DNA of 64,000 nt from Chenopodium formosanum (GCA_024500155.1 CM044862.1:25814501-25878500); one strand, 5' to 3'. Counted from the stretch's first letter, positions 40,260 through 52,801 are shown. Notes: generated by a model not told the origin, from the letters alone. Numbers and translations: made by a program.

Positions 40260-40880
40260 TGTAGGGAATAGTTTCAAGCCTTAAAATCCCACTATCTTGA
40301 ACCCCACTGTGATCATACACTAAAGTACGGTGGCGTCCAAAAGGGAAGAAGATAGAGCAAAAGAGTCGCCTACAAGTTTTTAAGGAACTTGTAAACCATT
40401 CACGAGGTGAAGGTTACACCCCTTAACGATCCAAGAGATCGTCAACTTCATAAGGTCTAGAACCAAATAAGGGTTCGGGGATGATGGTACAAATCCAATC
40501 TCAAAGAGATTGAACCTGCCCTAATAATAGGCCTCTACTTTATTCTTCTCGTATTCATGTGCGCTTTCTGACTAACATACAATCAATAGGATTAACCCTA
40601 AACCTGTTTAATCTATGTTGGTTGAATATTAATGCACAAACAAACTATTATAGGCGATCACTTGAATTTATAATCATAATTAACCTAACAAGATTATTAA
40701 TTATCTTATTAAGCGTGGTTACAAGTACCAATTCCCTTTAAACATACAATAAAAGGTGATCAAGCAATAAAGAATAAAATAACGTGCATATCAAGCAACA
40801 TAATAAATAATCAACATTATTAATAATAATATTAATCATAAATAATAATAATAATCATGTTAAAGCATAGCAAGATCCTA
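40260..40880 (-). repeat. Tat1 5' LTR, truncated
   Basis: Almost identical to 2963-3583 for about 620 bp; homology stops at GATCCTA (40880), where another LTR fragment begins. Only the downstream third of the LTR (R/U5 side) is left, so the promoter half is gone and Tat1 cannot be transcribed from its own 5' LTR. Confidence 0.88.
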
Positions 40881-41240
40881 TAAATAGGGAGATTTCCCCT
40901 GATTATTCGGCGCTGCCCAGATCAATTACGTTAGAGTGACCTAATCCAGGGCACATTTACCAAAGACCCTATAAATAGGGAGATTTCCCCCGATTATGGG
41001 ACACCTACAATTATTACAGCATACCCTACATTCTCTTACATCAGAGAATCACCTGATCTCGGAATCCAAGAAGATTTCATCTCTTTTTCCGCATTTTCTC
41101 CCATTCATACTCAAGTACTAACTTGATCGTCGGAGGCGGAGCTCCAACCACCCGGAGTCTCCGTTATTTTGCAGGTAGAGGACGAGCACAACAAGTCTCT
41201 GAGCTGTAACTCTCTCGAGGGACAAAAACACCCAAATCAA
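40881..41240 (+). repeat. LTR fragment of another retrotransposon
   Basis: Has two copies of CTATAAATAGGGAGATTTCC 92 bp apart (starting 40878 and 40970), then a leader with ACTAACTTGATCGTCGGAGG and TTTTGCAGG, a typical U5-side signature of plant gypsy LTRs. It is fused on the left to the Tat1 LTR and on the right, near 41240, to the RNase H end of a minus-strand chromovirus. Both junctions look like deletions or illegitimate recombination. Confidence 0.6.
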
Positions 41241-44150
41241 CTATCACATTCACCGTATGTTCTGACTTTCTACTCAAAGCATCTGCCACCACATTAGTCT
41301 TTTCCTCATGATACCAAATATCCAATGTATAATCACTCATATACTCAAACCATCGTCTCTGCCTCCCATTTAAATGTGTTTGAGTGAAAAGATACTTCAA
41401 ACTCTTATGATCCGTGAAAATCCTACAAATCACCCCATCCAAGTGATGTCTCCAAATCTTTAAAGTAAACACTATTGCAGTTAACTCCAAATCATGGGTT
41501 GGGTAATTCCCTTCGTGAACCATAAACTTCCTCGAGGCATACGCAATCACTCTTCGATTTTGCATCAACACACATCCCAATCCAAACCTCGATGTATCAC
41601 TATACACGTCATATAGTCCACTTTCATAGAGAAAAGGCAGCACGGGTGCTGTGGTTAAACGCCTCCTCACACTCGGGAGTCCATAAGAACTTAAGCTCCT
41701 TTTTCATCAAACTTTTCCTGGGCTCTAAAGTCCTTGAAAAATCTTTTACAAACCTCCTGTAGTAGCCTGTCAAACCAAAGGTACTCCTTACATCCCACAC
41801 ATTCTTAGGGGTTGGCCAATCACTCACAGCTCGAATCTTGCTTGGGTCCACTGCAACTTTGCCTTTGGAAATCACATGTCTAAAAAATGCTACTTTCTCT
41901 AACCAAAATTAATACTTAGACAACTTGGTATACAACTTGTGCTCCCTTAAACCTGATAACTCTTGTCTCAAATGCTCCTTATGTTCTTCTTCATCCTTTG
42001 AATAAATCAAAATATCATCAATAAACACCACTACAAACTTGTCCAAGTATGGCCTCAAAAATCCTATGCATCAAATCCATGAAAACTGCAGGTGCATTGG
42101 TTGAACCAAATGGCATAACTGTGAACTCGTAGTTACCATAACGGGTCCTAAAAACAATCTTTGCAATATCTTGCTCCGCAATTCTCAACTGGTGACAACC
42201 CGATCTCAAATCTATCGTTGAGATACCCTTGCTCCTTTCAATTGATAAAAAATTCATTGATCTTTGGTAATGGATACCTATTCTTAACTGTCACCTTGTT
42301 TAACTCCCGATAATCAATACACAACCTCATACTTCCATACTTCTTCTTCACAAACAATACTAGGGCTCCCTAGGGTGAAGAACTAGGTCTAATGTAACCC
42401 TTTACCAACAAATCATCCAACTGAGTCTTCAACTCCCTCAACTTGGCTAGAGCCATCATATACGGAGCCTTAGAAATAGGTCCAGTTCAAAGCACTAGTT
42501 TGATAGTGAACTTAACATCCCTTACGGGTGGCAAACTCGAAATCTCGTCTGGAAACACATATAGAAATTCTTCTTCCAAAGGAATACTCTTCTCACCTTT
42601 CTTTTCCTCACTTTCAATCTCTTGAACACTACACATAAACAAAGGACAACCCTTCTTAATCAGCTTCTGTAGTTGCATTGCAGACACAATTCTCAACCCT
42701 GAGCTTTTCCCTTCCTTTTTATATACCACTTTTATCATACTTAAGCTAGTCAAAGTGACTTTTTCATCCGCACAATCAATCCTTTCCTCATACTTTCCCA
42801 ACCAATCCATAACCAGATTCACATCAAAGTTAAAATCTGGCAGAAATTGTACCCTAGAGATGGAAATAGGAACACATAAAAAAATTCTCAAACAACTCCT
42901 CACTTCCCTAGAAGGAACAGACACATCTAGAGAAACTGACTCAGCACTTTTAAAACCAAAACTCGTTAAAAACAAAAGAATGAGACACCCCTAAATCAAA
43001 CAAGACTCTCATTGAAGAAGAACTTATGAAGAAAACACCAATTACAACATCATTAGCAGACTCAGCCTAACGGTCATTCATCACAAACACACGACCCTTT
43101 GGGGCACCACCCGTACTGCTACTAGTTCCAGCTTTGGGTGTAGGTCCACTAGACTAAGGTGGTTTATTAGGTGGAAAAGACTCGTTTACATTCCCATACT
43201 TAACATCACCTTCCTTCTTGAAACACTCGTACTCACGGTGTCCCAACTTCTAACAGTAACAACGAGTTATCGGGTTCCCCTCACAGTCCTTCCTTGGGTG
43301 GTCTTTCTCACACCTTCTGCAGTATTACATCCTCTTGGGTCTCTCACCCCTTTTGTTCCCTTTCCCTTTAGGGTTTGACGACTAGTCTCCATTCCTTTTT
43401 CTAAAGTTTCTCTTGTTGCCCCTCCTATCTCCAGTATTCCCTTGGTAGCTCCCATTGGGCTTATGCCTCTTTTTTCCCCTGTATGAAGAGTCTAGGTTCT
43501 TCCTTTTCTCTCAAGCATGCTCCATTTCCCTCCCCTCGATTCCATACAGGTCAATCCAGGATCTCAAAGGTCAATCCCCCAAGCTTCCCTTGGAGGGTCA
43601 AGGTTAGGCCTTGCTCAAATCTCTAAGCTTTGATGGTTTCCGTAGGGACTACATCCAGGGCAAACCACATCAGCTCAATGAACTTGTTGTAGTATTCAAT
43701 GATTGACATGTTCCCTATTCTGAGGTTAGTAAACTCCAAGCACTTTTTCTTTCCCAGGTAGGAAGGGTAAAACTTTTCTCTCAAGGCTTCCTTAAACTAA
43801 TCCCACCCAATGTTTAGCTTTTTAAACAACTCATCCTTTCTTTGGGCCCACCATAAATCAGCTTCCTCCCTCAAGTAGTAAACCCCATTATTAACTCTCA
43901 ACTCATTTGGGAAATTGATAACCTCAAATAACTTATCAAACTCCCTAATCCAGTTTTTAAGACTTTCTTGGTCCTCCTTTCCCAAGTAAATAGGTGGTTT
44001 GGCTACAACAACTCTCTTGAAAACCATGCTATAAGAGTTAAGGTAAAGCTTCGGTTTCCTTTGTTCACCACTTTTGTGATGTTCTCAATAATATGAGTTA
44101 GCTTTCTAAAGACCATCCCAACCTTGGAACCAGTGCGCTTACTTTTCACT
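41241..44150 (-). pseudogene. Older chromovirus gag-pol, 3' truncated
   Basis: Minus-strand relative of the 24-40 kb family. Gag begins near 44150 (segments VFKRVVVAKPPIYLGKEDQE and NWIREFDKLFEVINFP). A zinc knuckle is readable near 43250-43330, and the protease site reads LFDLGVSHSFV (Ser of DSG changed to Leu) near 43000. RT pieces (DLRSGCHQLRIAEQD, then YGNYEFTVMPFGSTNAP) are at 42018-42257, the RT thumb (VAVDPSKIRAVSDWPTPKNV) at 41624-41875 and RNase H (DVYSDTSRFGLGCVLMQNRR ... NVVADALSRKSEHT) at 41255-41670. Many frameshifts and stops. Integrase, chromodomain and the 3' LTR are missing at the 41240 junction. Confidence 0.85.
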
Positions 44151-44158
44151 TGGTCTCT

Positions 44159-44400
44159 AATTCTGACAAACTTTTAAATAAAACGGATGTTCAGTAAATT
44201 ACTGAACATCCGTTATAAAGTGACAATAAAATGTGCAAAAGTTACACTAAAACGCACAAAAGTTACCTTGACATATATAAAAGTTATTTATGCTTCATTG
44301 ATAAATTTGACAAAAGTGACGCAAAATTTGACAAAAGTGACACCAAATATGACAAAAGTGTACCCGATGTACAGTAAATACTGAAAATCAGGTGTATACA
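44159..44400. repeat. Palindrome and CAAAAGTNAC repeat tract
   Basis: A 33-bp near-perfect palindrome at 44182-44214 (arms AACGGATGTTCAGTAA and its complement) is followed by about seven CAAAAGT(T/G)AC-like words at irregular spacing. A weaker relative of the palindrome (GATGTACAGTAAATACTGAAAATC) lies near 44367. It marks the edge of the foreign stretch inside the chromovirus leader and could be the terminus of a small DNA element. Confidence 0.5.
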
Positions 44401-44613
44401 AAAGTTTTCCTTTTGCAGATATACTTCCTGGGTTTAATTATCATACTTTGAAAATTAAAACAAGTTCTATCATATAAGAATTTAATTCCTTAACAACATA
44501 GAGAAATTTCAAATAATTTATTTTATTTCATTAATAATTAATGAAAATACAACTTTGTCATTTAGGACATTTATTTAAACACTACACAAAACCGTAGTTC
44601 AAAAATCATTCAA

Positions 44614-45470
44614 TTAAATAACACTATGAGCATAACCATATTCGATAGGATAATAATCTAGATCATTACTTATATTACTTGGTTCGACCATGAGAGTTGG
44701 ATTGTAACCACTATATCTTGGATTAAGGCTTGATGATCTTGACCTAGATTTACTTATAAATCTGAGGAGTGTAACTTGGGCTTTTTGTAAGACTTATATC
44801 ACCACGAGGTTGGCTTGAAGAAGCTTTGGGGTTTTGGGCTCTTTCTTTTGTAGTTTGAGAATGAGTCCTAGGCTTTTTTGCAACATGGATATGGTCTTTT
44901 GGGCTAGGTCGTTTAGAAGATTCATAGCTTAGAGTTTGGGTAGGAGAACGGTAATGCTAGCCCTACTAAGAGGTGGTATAGACTCTACACTAGATTCCAT
45001 ATATTCATAACGCTTCCTTGGGTAAGAGAAAGGTATTTGTACATTTAGGTAGTACATTTAGTCAATTTCTCCATAGGTGCAATTCTTTAGAGGCTTGGGA
45101 ATTTTCACATCTTTTTTTATTTTGTCCTAGGTTCATATTTGCGCCCCCCATAGTGTAAGTCCCTCTTAAGGCTAGACATGCTCGCTAACCATTTCCCTTC
45201 ATGGTGACGCTTCTCATTCCATATCCCATCTTCCTTGATCACATCCCCATATTTATCAAAAAGAGGTTGATATCTCTCAATTCTAGGTAAATGGGCCAAG
45301 GCCGAAAGAACCATCCAAGGTTATTGGGTCAAGACTTCCTCACCAAACTTCTCATAAAGGATTAAAGCAAAAGTACAATTTCAAGTCATGAAATCACTCA
45401 CTATGATTCCACTATCTTTCAAGTAATGAATGTCAAAATAATGGTGTCTCATTTCATCAATGTTTTCCAT
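44614..45470 (-). pseudogene. Unrecognised degraded gene in the chromovirus leader
   Basis: From an ATG at 45470 the minus strand reads MENIDEMRHHYFDIHYLKDS, then after one stop CTFALILYEKFGEEVLTQ, and after another PWMVLSALAHLPRIERYQPL and KRHHEGKWLASMSSLKRDLH. After a frameshift near 45115 it reads KIPKPLKNCTYGEID and IPFSYPRKRYEYMESSVESI, and it ends with NPTLMVEPSNISNDLDYYPI and a TAA at 44614-44616. Such protein-like composition over 280 codons, with only a few stops and frameshifts, says it was once coding. I do not recognise the family. It lies in DNA that has no counterpart in the leader of the related chromovirus at 33194-33445. Confidence 0.5.
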
Positions 45471-46020
45471 ATGTATCACACACACGTGCAAAATAATTAA
45501 TTAAATTTCGAATCACACAAGCAATTCAATTCAAAATCCATTTGCAACAAGCAATTTATAACTCAATAAACGAAGTATAACTCAAATCACCCAATAATGG
45601 GTAACACTCCACAATTTCGGACCCCTTATGCACACATCAAGGTGTTTTAACACCGACTTTAATGCACACATAATCGCATACTCAAGTTTTAAATAATTTC
45701 AATTCTTTTTATTTTTGAAAATAATAAATATGTACTTGAATCATGATTATAGAACGGTTGAGCCCGTATCTCCCAGGAAAGTTACCTACAACGTTGAGGT
45801 GAGCCTTCGCTAGATAGAGAGTCGTACCCATTATAGGCCTTCGTACCCATTTCAATTCTTATTCATATTTCCCCAAATAGGAAAATAGTTTTTTATAAAA
45901 TTTAAGCTTTGACTCTCACACAAATGCAAAACTTTATCTATCCTATATGCCTTTTCTAAGTCTACCCATCATTTTTTTTGAATTTTAATTTTTTTACGAC
46001 CTTGAAAACCGATACCACTT
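45471..46020. other. Leader or insertion sequence next to the older chromovirus PBS
   Basis: On the minus strand the LTR end at 46021 is followed by TGGTATCGG, a Met-tRNA-type PBS with a change. The remaining 500 bp have no counterpart in the younger copies and contain a moderately GC-rich block (about 45755-45840). No gene is seen. Confidence 0.45.
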
Positions 46021-48377
46021 TGTAACACCCCCAAATCTCCTTCTACGGAAATACCAATATAATACGTATAATTATACCGTAGAGATAGACTTAGGCGTAT
46101 TACCGCCGCATGATTACGCAAGGCTACTCAAACTTACCAAATAAACCAATACTTTGCAGCAAAAACTTTAAAACTCTTCTTTATTTAATAATAGCTAGAC
46201 TAAAAATAGTTACCATTGTCATGAGTACTAAAAAATAAATACAAGAACCAACATATCCTAATCTAGGTGAACCATTGCCGGGACTCGAAATGCTCATTTA
46301 TGAATTCACCTGAAATTAGTCAACATTGCTTACCATTCAGGTAAACAGGTCGAACAAAAACAAATAAAGAAATATTGATAAGCAAAATATGATAAGTACG
46401 ATAAGTGTGAGATAATTAAACTCAATTTATTCATAAACATGCTTTTGAAATCAATTCCATACATTCTAATAATTAAATCTATAATTCCAACTAAAGATTC
46501 CAAGACAAATTTCAATAACCAATATTCATATCCAATAAATCTAATCCCACTTATTTTAAAACCAATTCCAATTATTCAAAACCAATTCCAATTCCTCTCC
46601 CAAGTGTGCACACCCCCCAAGCTAGTCTCCTTATGTTACATGGCTATTCTTGAAAGACTCGGTCATACAAAGTCCAAATCTTATTAAATAAACCAAATCT
46701 GCATAGTAAGATTACCAACATGCTCATAAAGCTTTAATAATAATAATTCAATAAATCCTCTTTAAATCCAATGCTTCCAACTTTTAATAATATTTCTGAA
46801 ACTCCTCATTATTAAATTCAACCTGCTTTCAAAATAAAACCCTTTTTAAACATGAATAATAATAAATTCATTTAAAACATGATATAAAATCAATACTCCA
46901 ATTTATTTATTAAACCCAATTTATTTAAACATACTTTTATTTCATAATCATAATTCAATTAAATTTAATTCATTCATCACAAGAAATCATTCAAACATGC
47001 TCATTCAAATCAATCTTTTTCAAGGTATCTAACCACCTAACGTACCTTGATCCTTGCTTATTAAAACACACAAACGGAACCTCAAGATTCTTGCTCGAAC
47101 ACACCCTACAAGTAAATATAACCTTAATTAATATAAGGTAAACAAATAATCACAAATAATTAAACTAAAAACTCCCAACTATATGTACATGAACCTCTTA
47201 AACATTATTAAAAATCTGATTTTATATAATTAAAACATGTGATAATAATTTTCTTATAAATTTCCCCATAATAATTATAATTAATTGAATTAGAGAAAAG
47301 AAGAAGAAAAGGTAAGAAACAAGGAGAAGAAAAAGAGAAGGTGGCGGCAAAGGGGGGCTGCCGGCGGCAGCAGGTGGTTCCAGAGGTGGAGGGAAGCTCC
47401 AGGTGGGCGGCTAAAAGGTTGTGGTGCACGGTGGAGGTGGCGGTTTGCAAGGAGAAAAAAAAAATAAAGGAGTAAGAAAATTAATTAGAGAATTTAAGAG
47501 AGAATGATGAGAATTATTGTGTGGTTTGATCATGAATTGAAGGGGTATTTATAGGTTGGTGTAAGCATGATTTATGGTAATAAAATTTAGGAAGAATTAT
47601 GGTATGTAAGGTTTAAGGGACTACTTGAAGAAATGAGTAAAAGAATTAAGGAATGTTTGGATATTAAGGTGATTGTGTACAAATAAATATGGAAGGTATG
47701 TATGTCATGAAAAATAATAAGGAAATTGTAATTACTTGGGGAATAATTAAGAAGAATGACTAGCAATAAAATATGATTATTAGATATTAAAAAGACAGAG
47801 AAATAGAAATAGGAAAATAAGAGATTTTGGGAGATAATTATAAAAACAATTTTACCAAATAAATTTCCCAAAAGTAATTCAAGAGAGCCGAAAATATTGA
47901 GCTTACCATAGCTCAAATTTTCAGATTCCTCTACATATATTTAGGAATATTTTGCTCGATTTTTAAGGAATAAAAAAATGGCATAAATAATATAGAATAA
48001 ATACTTAAATAATTAATTAATTAATTAAATACCAATTATTTACCAATAAATAACAAAGAAAATAAAATTTTTCCATTTATCAAAAATCCTAAATACCTTA
48101 GCTCATTATTGGGAATTTTTGGCCATAATAATTAATTAATAAAATATTATTTTGATTAAATTAAAATATTAAAAAATTGTAAATAATCCTGCTTTTATAA
48201 TAAGATAAATGGATAATAAATCTTATCCAAAAAAATTAGTTTTCAAACTACTTTTGACATTAAAATTTAAATATTTTTTTGGCTCCAAATAATTAATTTA
48301 CTAAAATACCCTTTTTTAATAAAATATTTCCTGGTTAATTAATTAGAAAATACTTATGAAAATACGGGGTTTACTGT
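46021..48377 (-). repeat. 5' LTR of the older chromovirus
   Basis: The plus strand begins TGTAACACCCCCAAATCTCC, the complement of the GGAGATTTGGGGGTGTTACA end of the younger LTRs. Conserved islands include the complement of AACCTTATATTAATTAAGGT near 47130 and of CTTGGGGGGTGTGCACACTT near 46600. TATAAATA on the minus strand is at 47546-47553. The distal boundary near 48377 is approximate (TACAGTAAACCCC instead of TGTAATACCCC). Confidence 0.75.
47546..47553 (-). promoter_or_regulatory. TATA box of the older chromovirus LTR
   Basis: TATAAATA on the minus strand, in a position equivalent to the TATA box of the younger LTRs. Confidence 0.5.
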
Positions 48378-49254
48378 ATGAAGAACAACTACACTAATGA
48401 AGCATCAAACATTAAAATCAATCCAAACAAACAAGAATATTAAAACAAATCAATAAAATGAATAAAGATAGAAATGCTCATTGATAATAGTGAAGATCTT
48501 CAACACAATTGTCACCATTGAATCTTTAATCTCCTAATCACCATTTAAATTCCTCACTTTCTCTCTTTAAAATCTACTCCTAAACTAACCCTAAATTTAG
48601 AGAGAGAAGCTCTCAACTAAGCTAAAACTTTGAATTCTAAATTCTAACTTCAATAAAAAAACTACTTACAACAATCGGTTTACAAAAAGGTTTAAATAGG
48701 AGGCGCAAAACAAAGCCGAGCAAAGACATCAACCCGGGGTGGTGTGCTCGCGTGGCATGGCTGCGCGCCCGCGCTTCTCTGGGTTTCTTCGGTTCTTCTC
48801 GAGGCTTCGTGTGTTCGCTAAGGGATTTTGAGTGAGCGTGCAATATGATGATGATGAACACAAAGAGGGGCAGTTTCAAAAGCACTTGACAGTGGGTTCG
48901 ACACCACATCCTCATGAAAGCACGGCTCAAGAGCGTAAGAGCTAGAATTTGGAGAATCCACTTCCTTGCATCTTGTGATTTCCTATTGCCATGAGCATGC
49001 TCCAAAAGCATCTTCCACCTTAGTAATCTATCCATATCAAGACCCAAACCTCGTACAATACCTACAAGCACGAATGAAGTACAAATAAAGAAAGAAAAAC
49101 CATCTAAATGCACAAAACCGCAAAATAAGATTGAAGAGGTAAAACAAAGAGCAAAACAATGAAACTAAGCATTTATTAAGAAAGAAAGCTATTAAAAGAA
49201 GGTAAAAAAAACCTAAATACTCATCAAACGGGTGCCATTTATGACACCCATCAT
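48378..49254 (-). repeat. Truncated LTR of the TGATGGGTGTC family
   Basis: On the minus strand it starts TGATGGGTGTCATAAATGGC at 49254 and matches 51283-52150 in inverted orientation. Shared parts include the stretch encoding GNxKSQDARKWILQ in a chance frame and the TTAGGGTTAGTTTAG leader. Homology ends at GTTCTTCAT, where the older chromovirus LTR begins, so that element probably inserted into this LTR. The long frame at 48637-49113 is an LTR frame, not a gene. Confidence 0.75.
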
Positions 49255-51277
49255 AATTCATGTCCTACCATTGAGGTATAACAAGAACTTTATGCTAGGC
49301 ATCCGATCCTAGGTAAATATATTGTTTCGCTAATTAAGGCAACTCTCGTAATTGACTTGAATCGCGGTGCTCGGTTTCTACACTCTAAGCTCGGAATCCG
49401 ACGTCTTTGTTCATAATACTGGAGTGACTCATTCATTCCCTTCGGATTAATTCATTGTGACGGATCGTTAGTTTGCTTAAGTGTGACCTGAAGGATTGAG
49501 AAGTCAAGATATAAGCTGTAATATTAAATTATACATTAATTTTACTGATCAAAAGCAGACTTAACTAGGAATTCCGATCACTAGAACTCAGTAAATAATT
49601 AGCTTTCTAATAATTTTGAACACTCTATCAGAATAATACATTTGTTTGAAGGAACAACATTCCTTTCAATCTCCCACTTGTCCTTCCGGACAAAAGCACT
49701 TTTAGTATATAGTCTATTTCCTATGTCATTTAATGTCTCTTCATGAAATATAAGGTAATATTATTTGTCATCCTTATTACATTTGGAAGTGTTTCTCAAA
49801 ATCCAAGTTCATTTGACAATAAGTAGATGATTTCTAAAAATCTATATGAGCACGACCATGCATTTTCACATTCTCTCTCTTCGAGAGGCCTAGTAAACAA
49901 CAAAGACATATTCCCTATTGTTAATAGGGGGACATTCTAAGTCTTGTACAATCAGTTTATCTTACTAAGAGAAATTAGCCGCAAGAGTGTTGCTATTATA
50001 ATCCCCATGTAGGAAAGACGTTTGACAAACATCAAAACGGAATAGTACTAATACAAGAGAAATCACAATACTCATGATCGAGGAAAGAGGTTTCGATAGC
50101 CTTAATGAGAATTATATTTCTGACGATTTTTAAATCTCTTAAAGTATTCTCATAGGTATATCCAGTATGGTTGGAAACCAATACATGTGCAAATGATTTA
50201 TGATAGTCATGTCCTTGTAGCACAAGAAATGGTGCAATAAATTAAACTACACACTAATCTTAAGTGGTCATTAATCGTCCATTAATTTAATTACCTCAAT
50301 TAGGATTAGTTTTCAATTATAATATTCAATTTCACTTAATAGGTGTTTCTTAATCCAAGACATGGTTTTGATACCCTATTTTGAATATTATCATAAATCG
50401 AATAGACTCATAATTTACTTCTAAACCACAATTAAATAGTTTGTGGAATATTTAGAAAACTTTTATCCCCTATGAAACTTTTAACGATTCATCTTATGAT
50501 AAATGGTTTTTCTTAATGTTGTAAGAGTAATACTCTTTATAAAACATTTATAGAAATTACACCCATTATTATTATGCTTGATTTCTTTCATGCTATTGTG
50601 AATGTTGTCATTCACTTATTTCATAGGTTTACTTACAAATACCTTGCAAATCCTAGCATCTTTATTATCGATCACTTTCATAATAAGATGGTAAAATTTA
50701 AGGGTGTTATGGTAATATGTGGTTTAGGACTTATTGTCCAAGTGATGGCTCCCACTCATTTTTAAGATCCGAGATCTTCAACTTGCCAACCTACAATCAT
50801 TAACATTAAACAACAAACTTTCCATTTTATAACTTTCTTATTATTGCCTTTAAGGCAACAACAATGTTCTCAGAATATATTTTAGTAAACTTCCTAATGG
50901 TGCTTTGCTTGGATTTTATTCCAAATGGGTCACACTGATTTGGATTACCCTAGTCACTTGAGATCATGGAATGTTACCTTAAATTTAAGCACATTACACA
51001 TGGATGGATGTTCATATTACCATTCTAAAGCCACAACGCATTTTAGCACGTGCTTATAAATGGCTTCCTTGTTAAGGATCTTGGTTCTTCCTAAGGATGT
51101 ACTTGCAACATCAATTCTAAAATTACATTTGTTTCCGTGCGTCATATATTTTACTTATCCAAGTACTTTTAATGTTTTTTATCATAATCTAACGATCCAT
51201 TTCTTAGATTTATTTTGATTGGTATTTTATTTTTCTCATGCTTTAAACATGTAATTTTTTTTGTGATTCCATATCAT
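49255..51277. other. Non-coding DNA, likely old repeat
   Basis: AT-rich with no credible gene on either strand. The word CTCCCACTTGTCC (49673) and GGCTCCCACTCA (50748) belong to a CTCCCACT motif that recurs to 54420, suggesting one underlying element into which the solo LTR inserted. Frames at 50032 and 50574 lack any recognisable motif. Confidence 0.45.
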
Positions 51278-52801
51278 AGCGTTGATGGGTGTCATAAATG
51301 GACCCATTTGTTAAGCATTTAGGTTTTTTTTACCTTCTTTTCATAGCTTTCATGTTGAATAAATTCCTAGTTTTATGCATTTGGTCTTGGTTTTACCTTT
51401 CCTCTCTTATTTATTAGCTTTTGTGCATTTCGTTTGTTTTTCTACTCTTTTCTCCTTTATTTTCTCTATTTTCATTGTTAGAGGTATTGTACGAGGTCCA
51501 GATCTTGATATTAGTGATTTCCTAAGGTGGAATATGCTTTTAGAGCTAGCTCACGGCAATTGGAAATCTCAAGATGCAAGGAAGTGGATTCTCCAAGTTC
51601 TAGCTCTTGCGCACTCAAGCCGTGCTCTCATGAAGATGGGGTGTTGAACTCACTATCAAGTGCCTATTGGGACTTCCCCTCTTAGTGTTCATCATCATCA
51701 TATTTGGAATTCATTCAAAGACCTTAGCGAACGCATTAAACCGCGAGAAGAGCCGAAGAAACCTAGAGAAGCGCAGGCGCGCAACCCTGTTGCTCAGTTT
51801 TTGCTTCACGCCTCCTATTTATACCTCTTTGTATCCCGATTTTGAGAGAACTTAATTCACAGTTTTAGATCATAATTTTAGCTTAGTTAAGAGATTCTCT
51901 TTGTAGTTTTAGGGTTAGTTTAGAAGTAGATTTTAGAGAGAGAAAATGAGGAATTTTAATGGTCATTAAGAGATTATAGATTCAATGGTGACAATGGTGT
52001 TGGAGATCTTCTCTATTATAAATGAGCATTTCAAAACTATATCTCATTTATTGCTTTATTTAATATTCATGTTTGTTTGATTTGATTTTGATTTGAATTT
52101 GTTGTTTGACCTTTAATTAGTGTAATTGTTCTTCATAGATTGTTGAATCTTGATTGTTGTTTGTTGATTTGATGATGATGTTAGAGTAGTTGTTTGCTAG
52201 GGATTGGGTAAAAATTTGATGATTGATTGATTGTGCTTAATTTGGAGATTGTGTAAATCAATTGTTGAGATTAAATCGATTAATGGAAGTTTGCAAGTGT
52301 GTAGTTCGATAGGCCTTGAGAATTATGCTAGATTGCATTGTAGTTTCTAATGATACGGACCATTGATTTAGGAATTGCAATTGTCAATTGAGCTTGATTA
52401 GTGATGCTCCTAGTTAGAGTCTCCCGTATTTGGCGCTAGTTTGACCTCTAAGAGACAGCTTACTTGTTGACTCTTTTGATTGAGCTTGCCATTAGTCTTA
52501 ACAACCATTGGATTGCATGTATTTCCGAGTTGCTACAATTGTCATGATTACTTGTTGATCCCCGTTTTTAGTGCTTTATTTGTTTAGTTTTTTTATTTGG
52601 TAGTTGGTTAGTGTTCTCTCTTTATCTTTGTCTTTCACCTAGCTTAGGCGCATAATTGTGAGCGCTTGAACATTACCATTCCTTTAGGTTCGACCCTTGA
52701 CTTGCCTTGATACTAGTATTAAGGTTGGTTAAGTATTTATAAATTTAGTTTGACCGAGGGGGGATTAGTTTTAATGACCTAGTTCACCCCTCTTCAAGCG
52801 T
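51278..52801 (+). mobile_element. Solo LTR with 5-bp target duplication
   Basis: LTR 51283-52796 (1,514 bp) starts TGATGGGTGTCATAAATGG and ends ACCCCTCTTCA. AGCGT occurs directly on both sides (51278-51282 and 52797-52801). No internal region is present, so the element was reduced by LTR-LTR recombination. A TATTTATA box near 51818 fits the promoter. Frames at 51375-51855 are matched in the inverted truncated copy and are LTR sequence. Confidence 0.88.

Noticed and set aside
43267..43455. 62-codon Gly/Thr/Arg-rich frame
   Set aside because: It is the wrong frame of the chromovirus gag zinc-knuckle region; the adjacent frame gives the expected C/H motif.
47208..47916. Minus-strand frames of 80 and 109 codons
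   Set aside because: They lie in the older chromovirus LTR, are hydrophobic from AT-rich composition and have no homologous frame in the younger LTRs.
48637..49113. 158-codon minus-strand frame with a matching plus-strand frame at 51375-51647
   Set aside because: The match reflects an inverted LTR pair. The frames are interrupted differently in the two copies and have no known domain.
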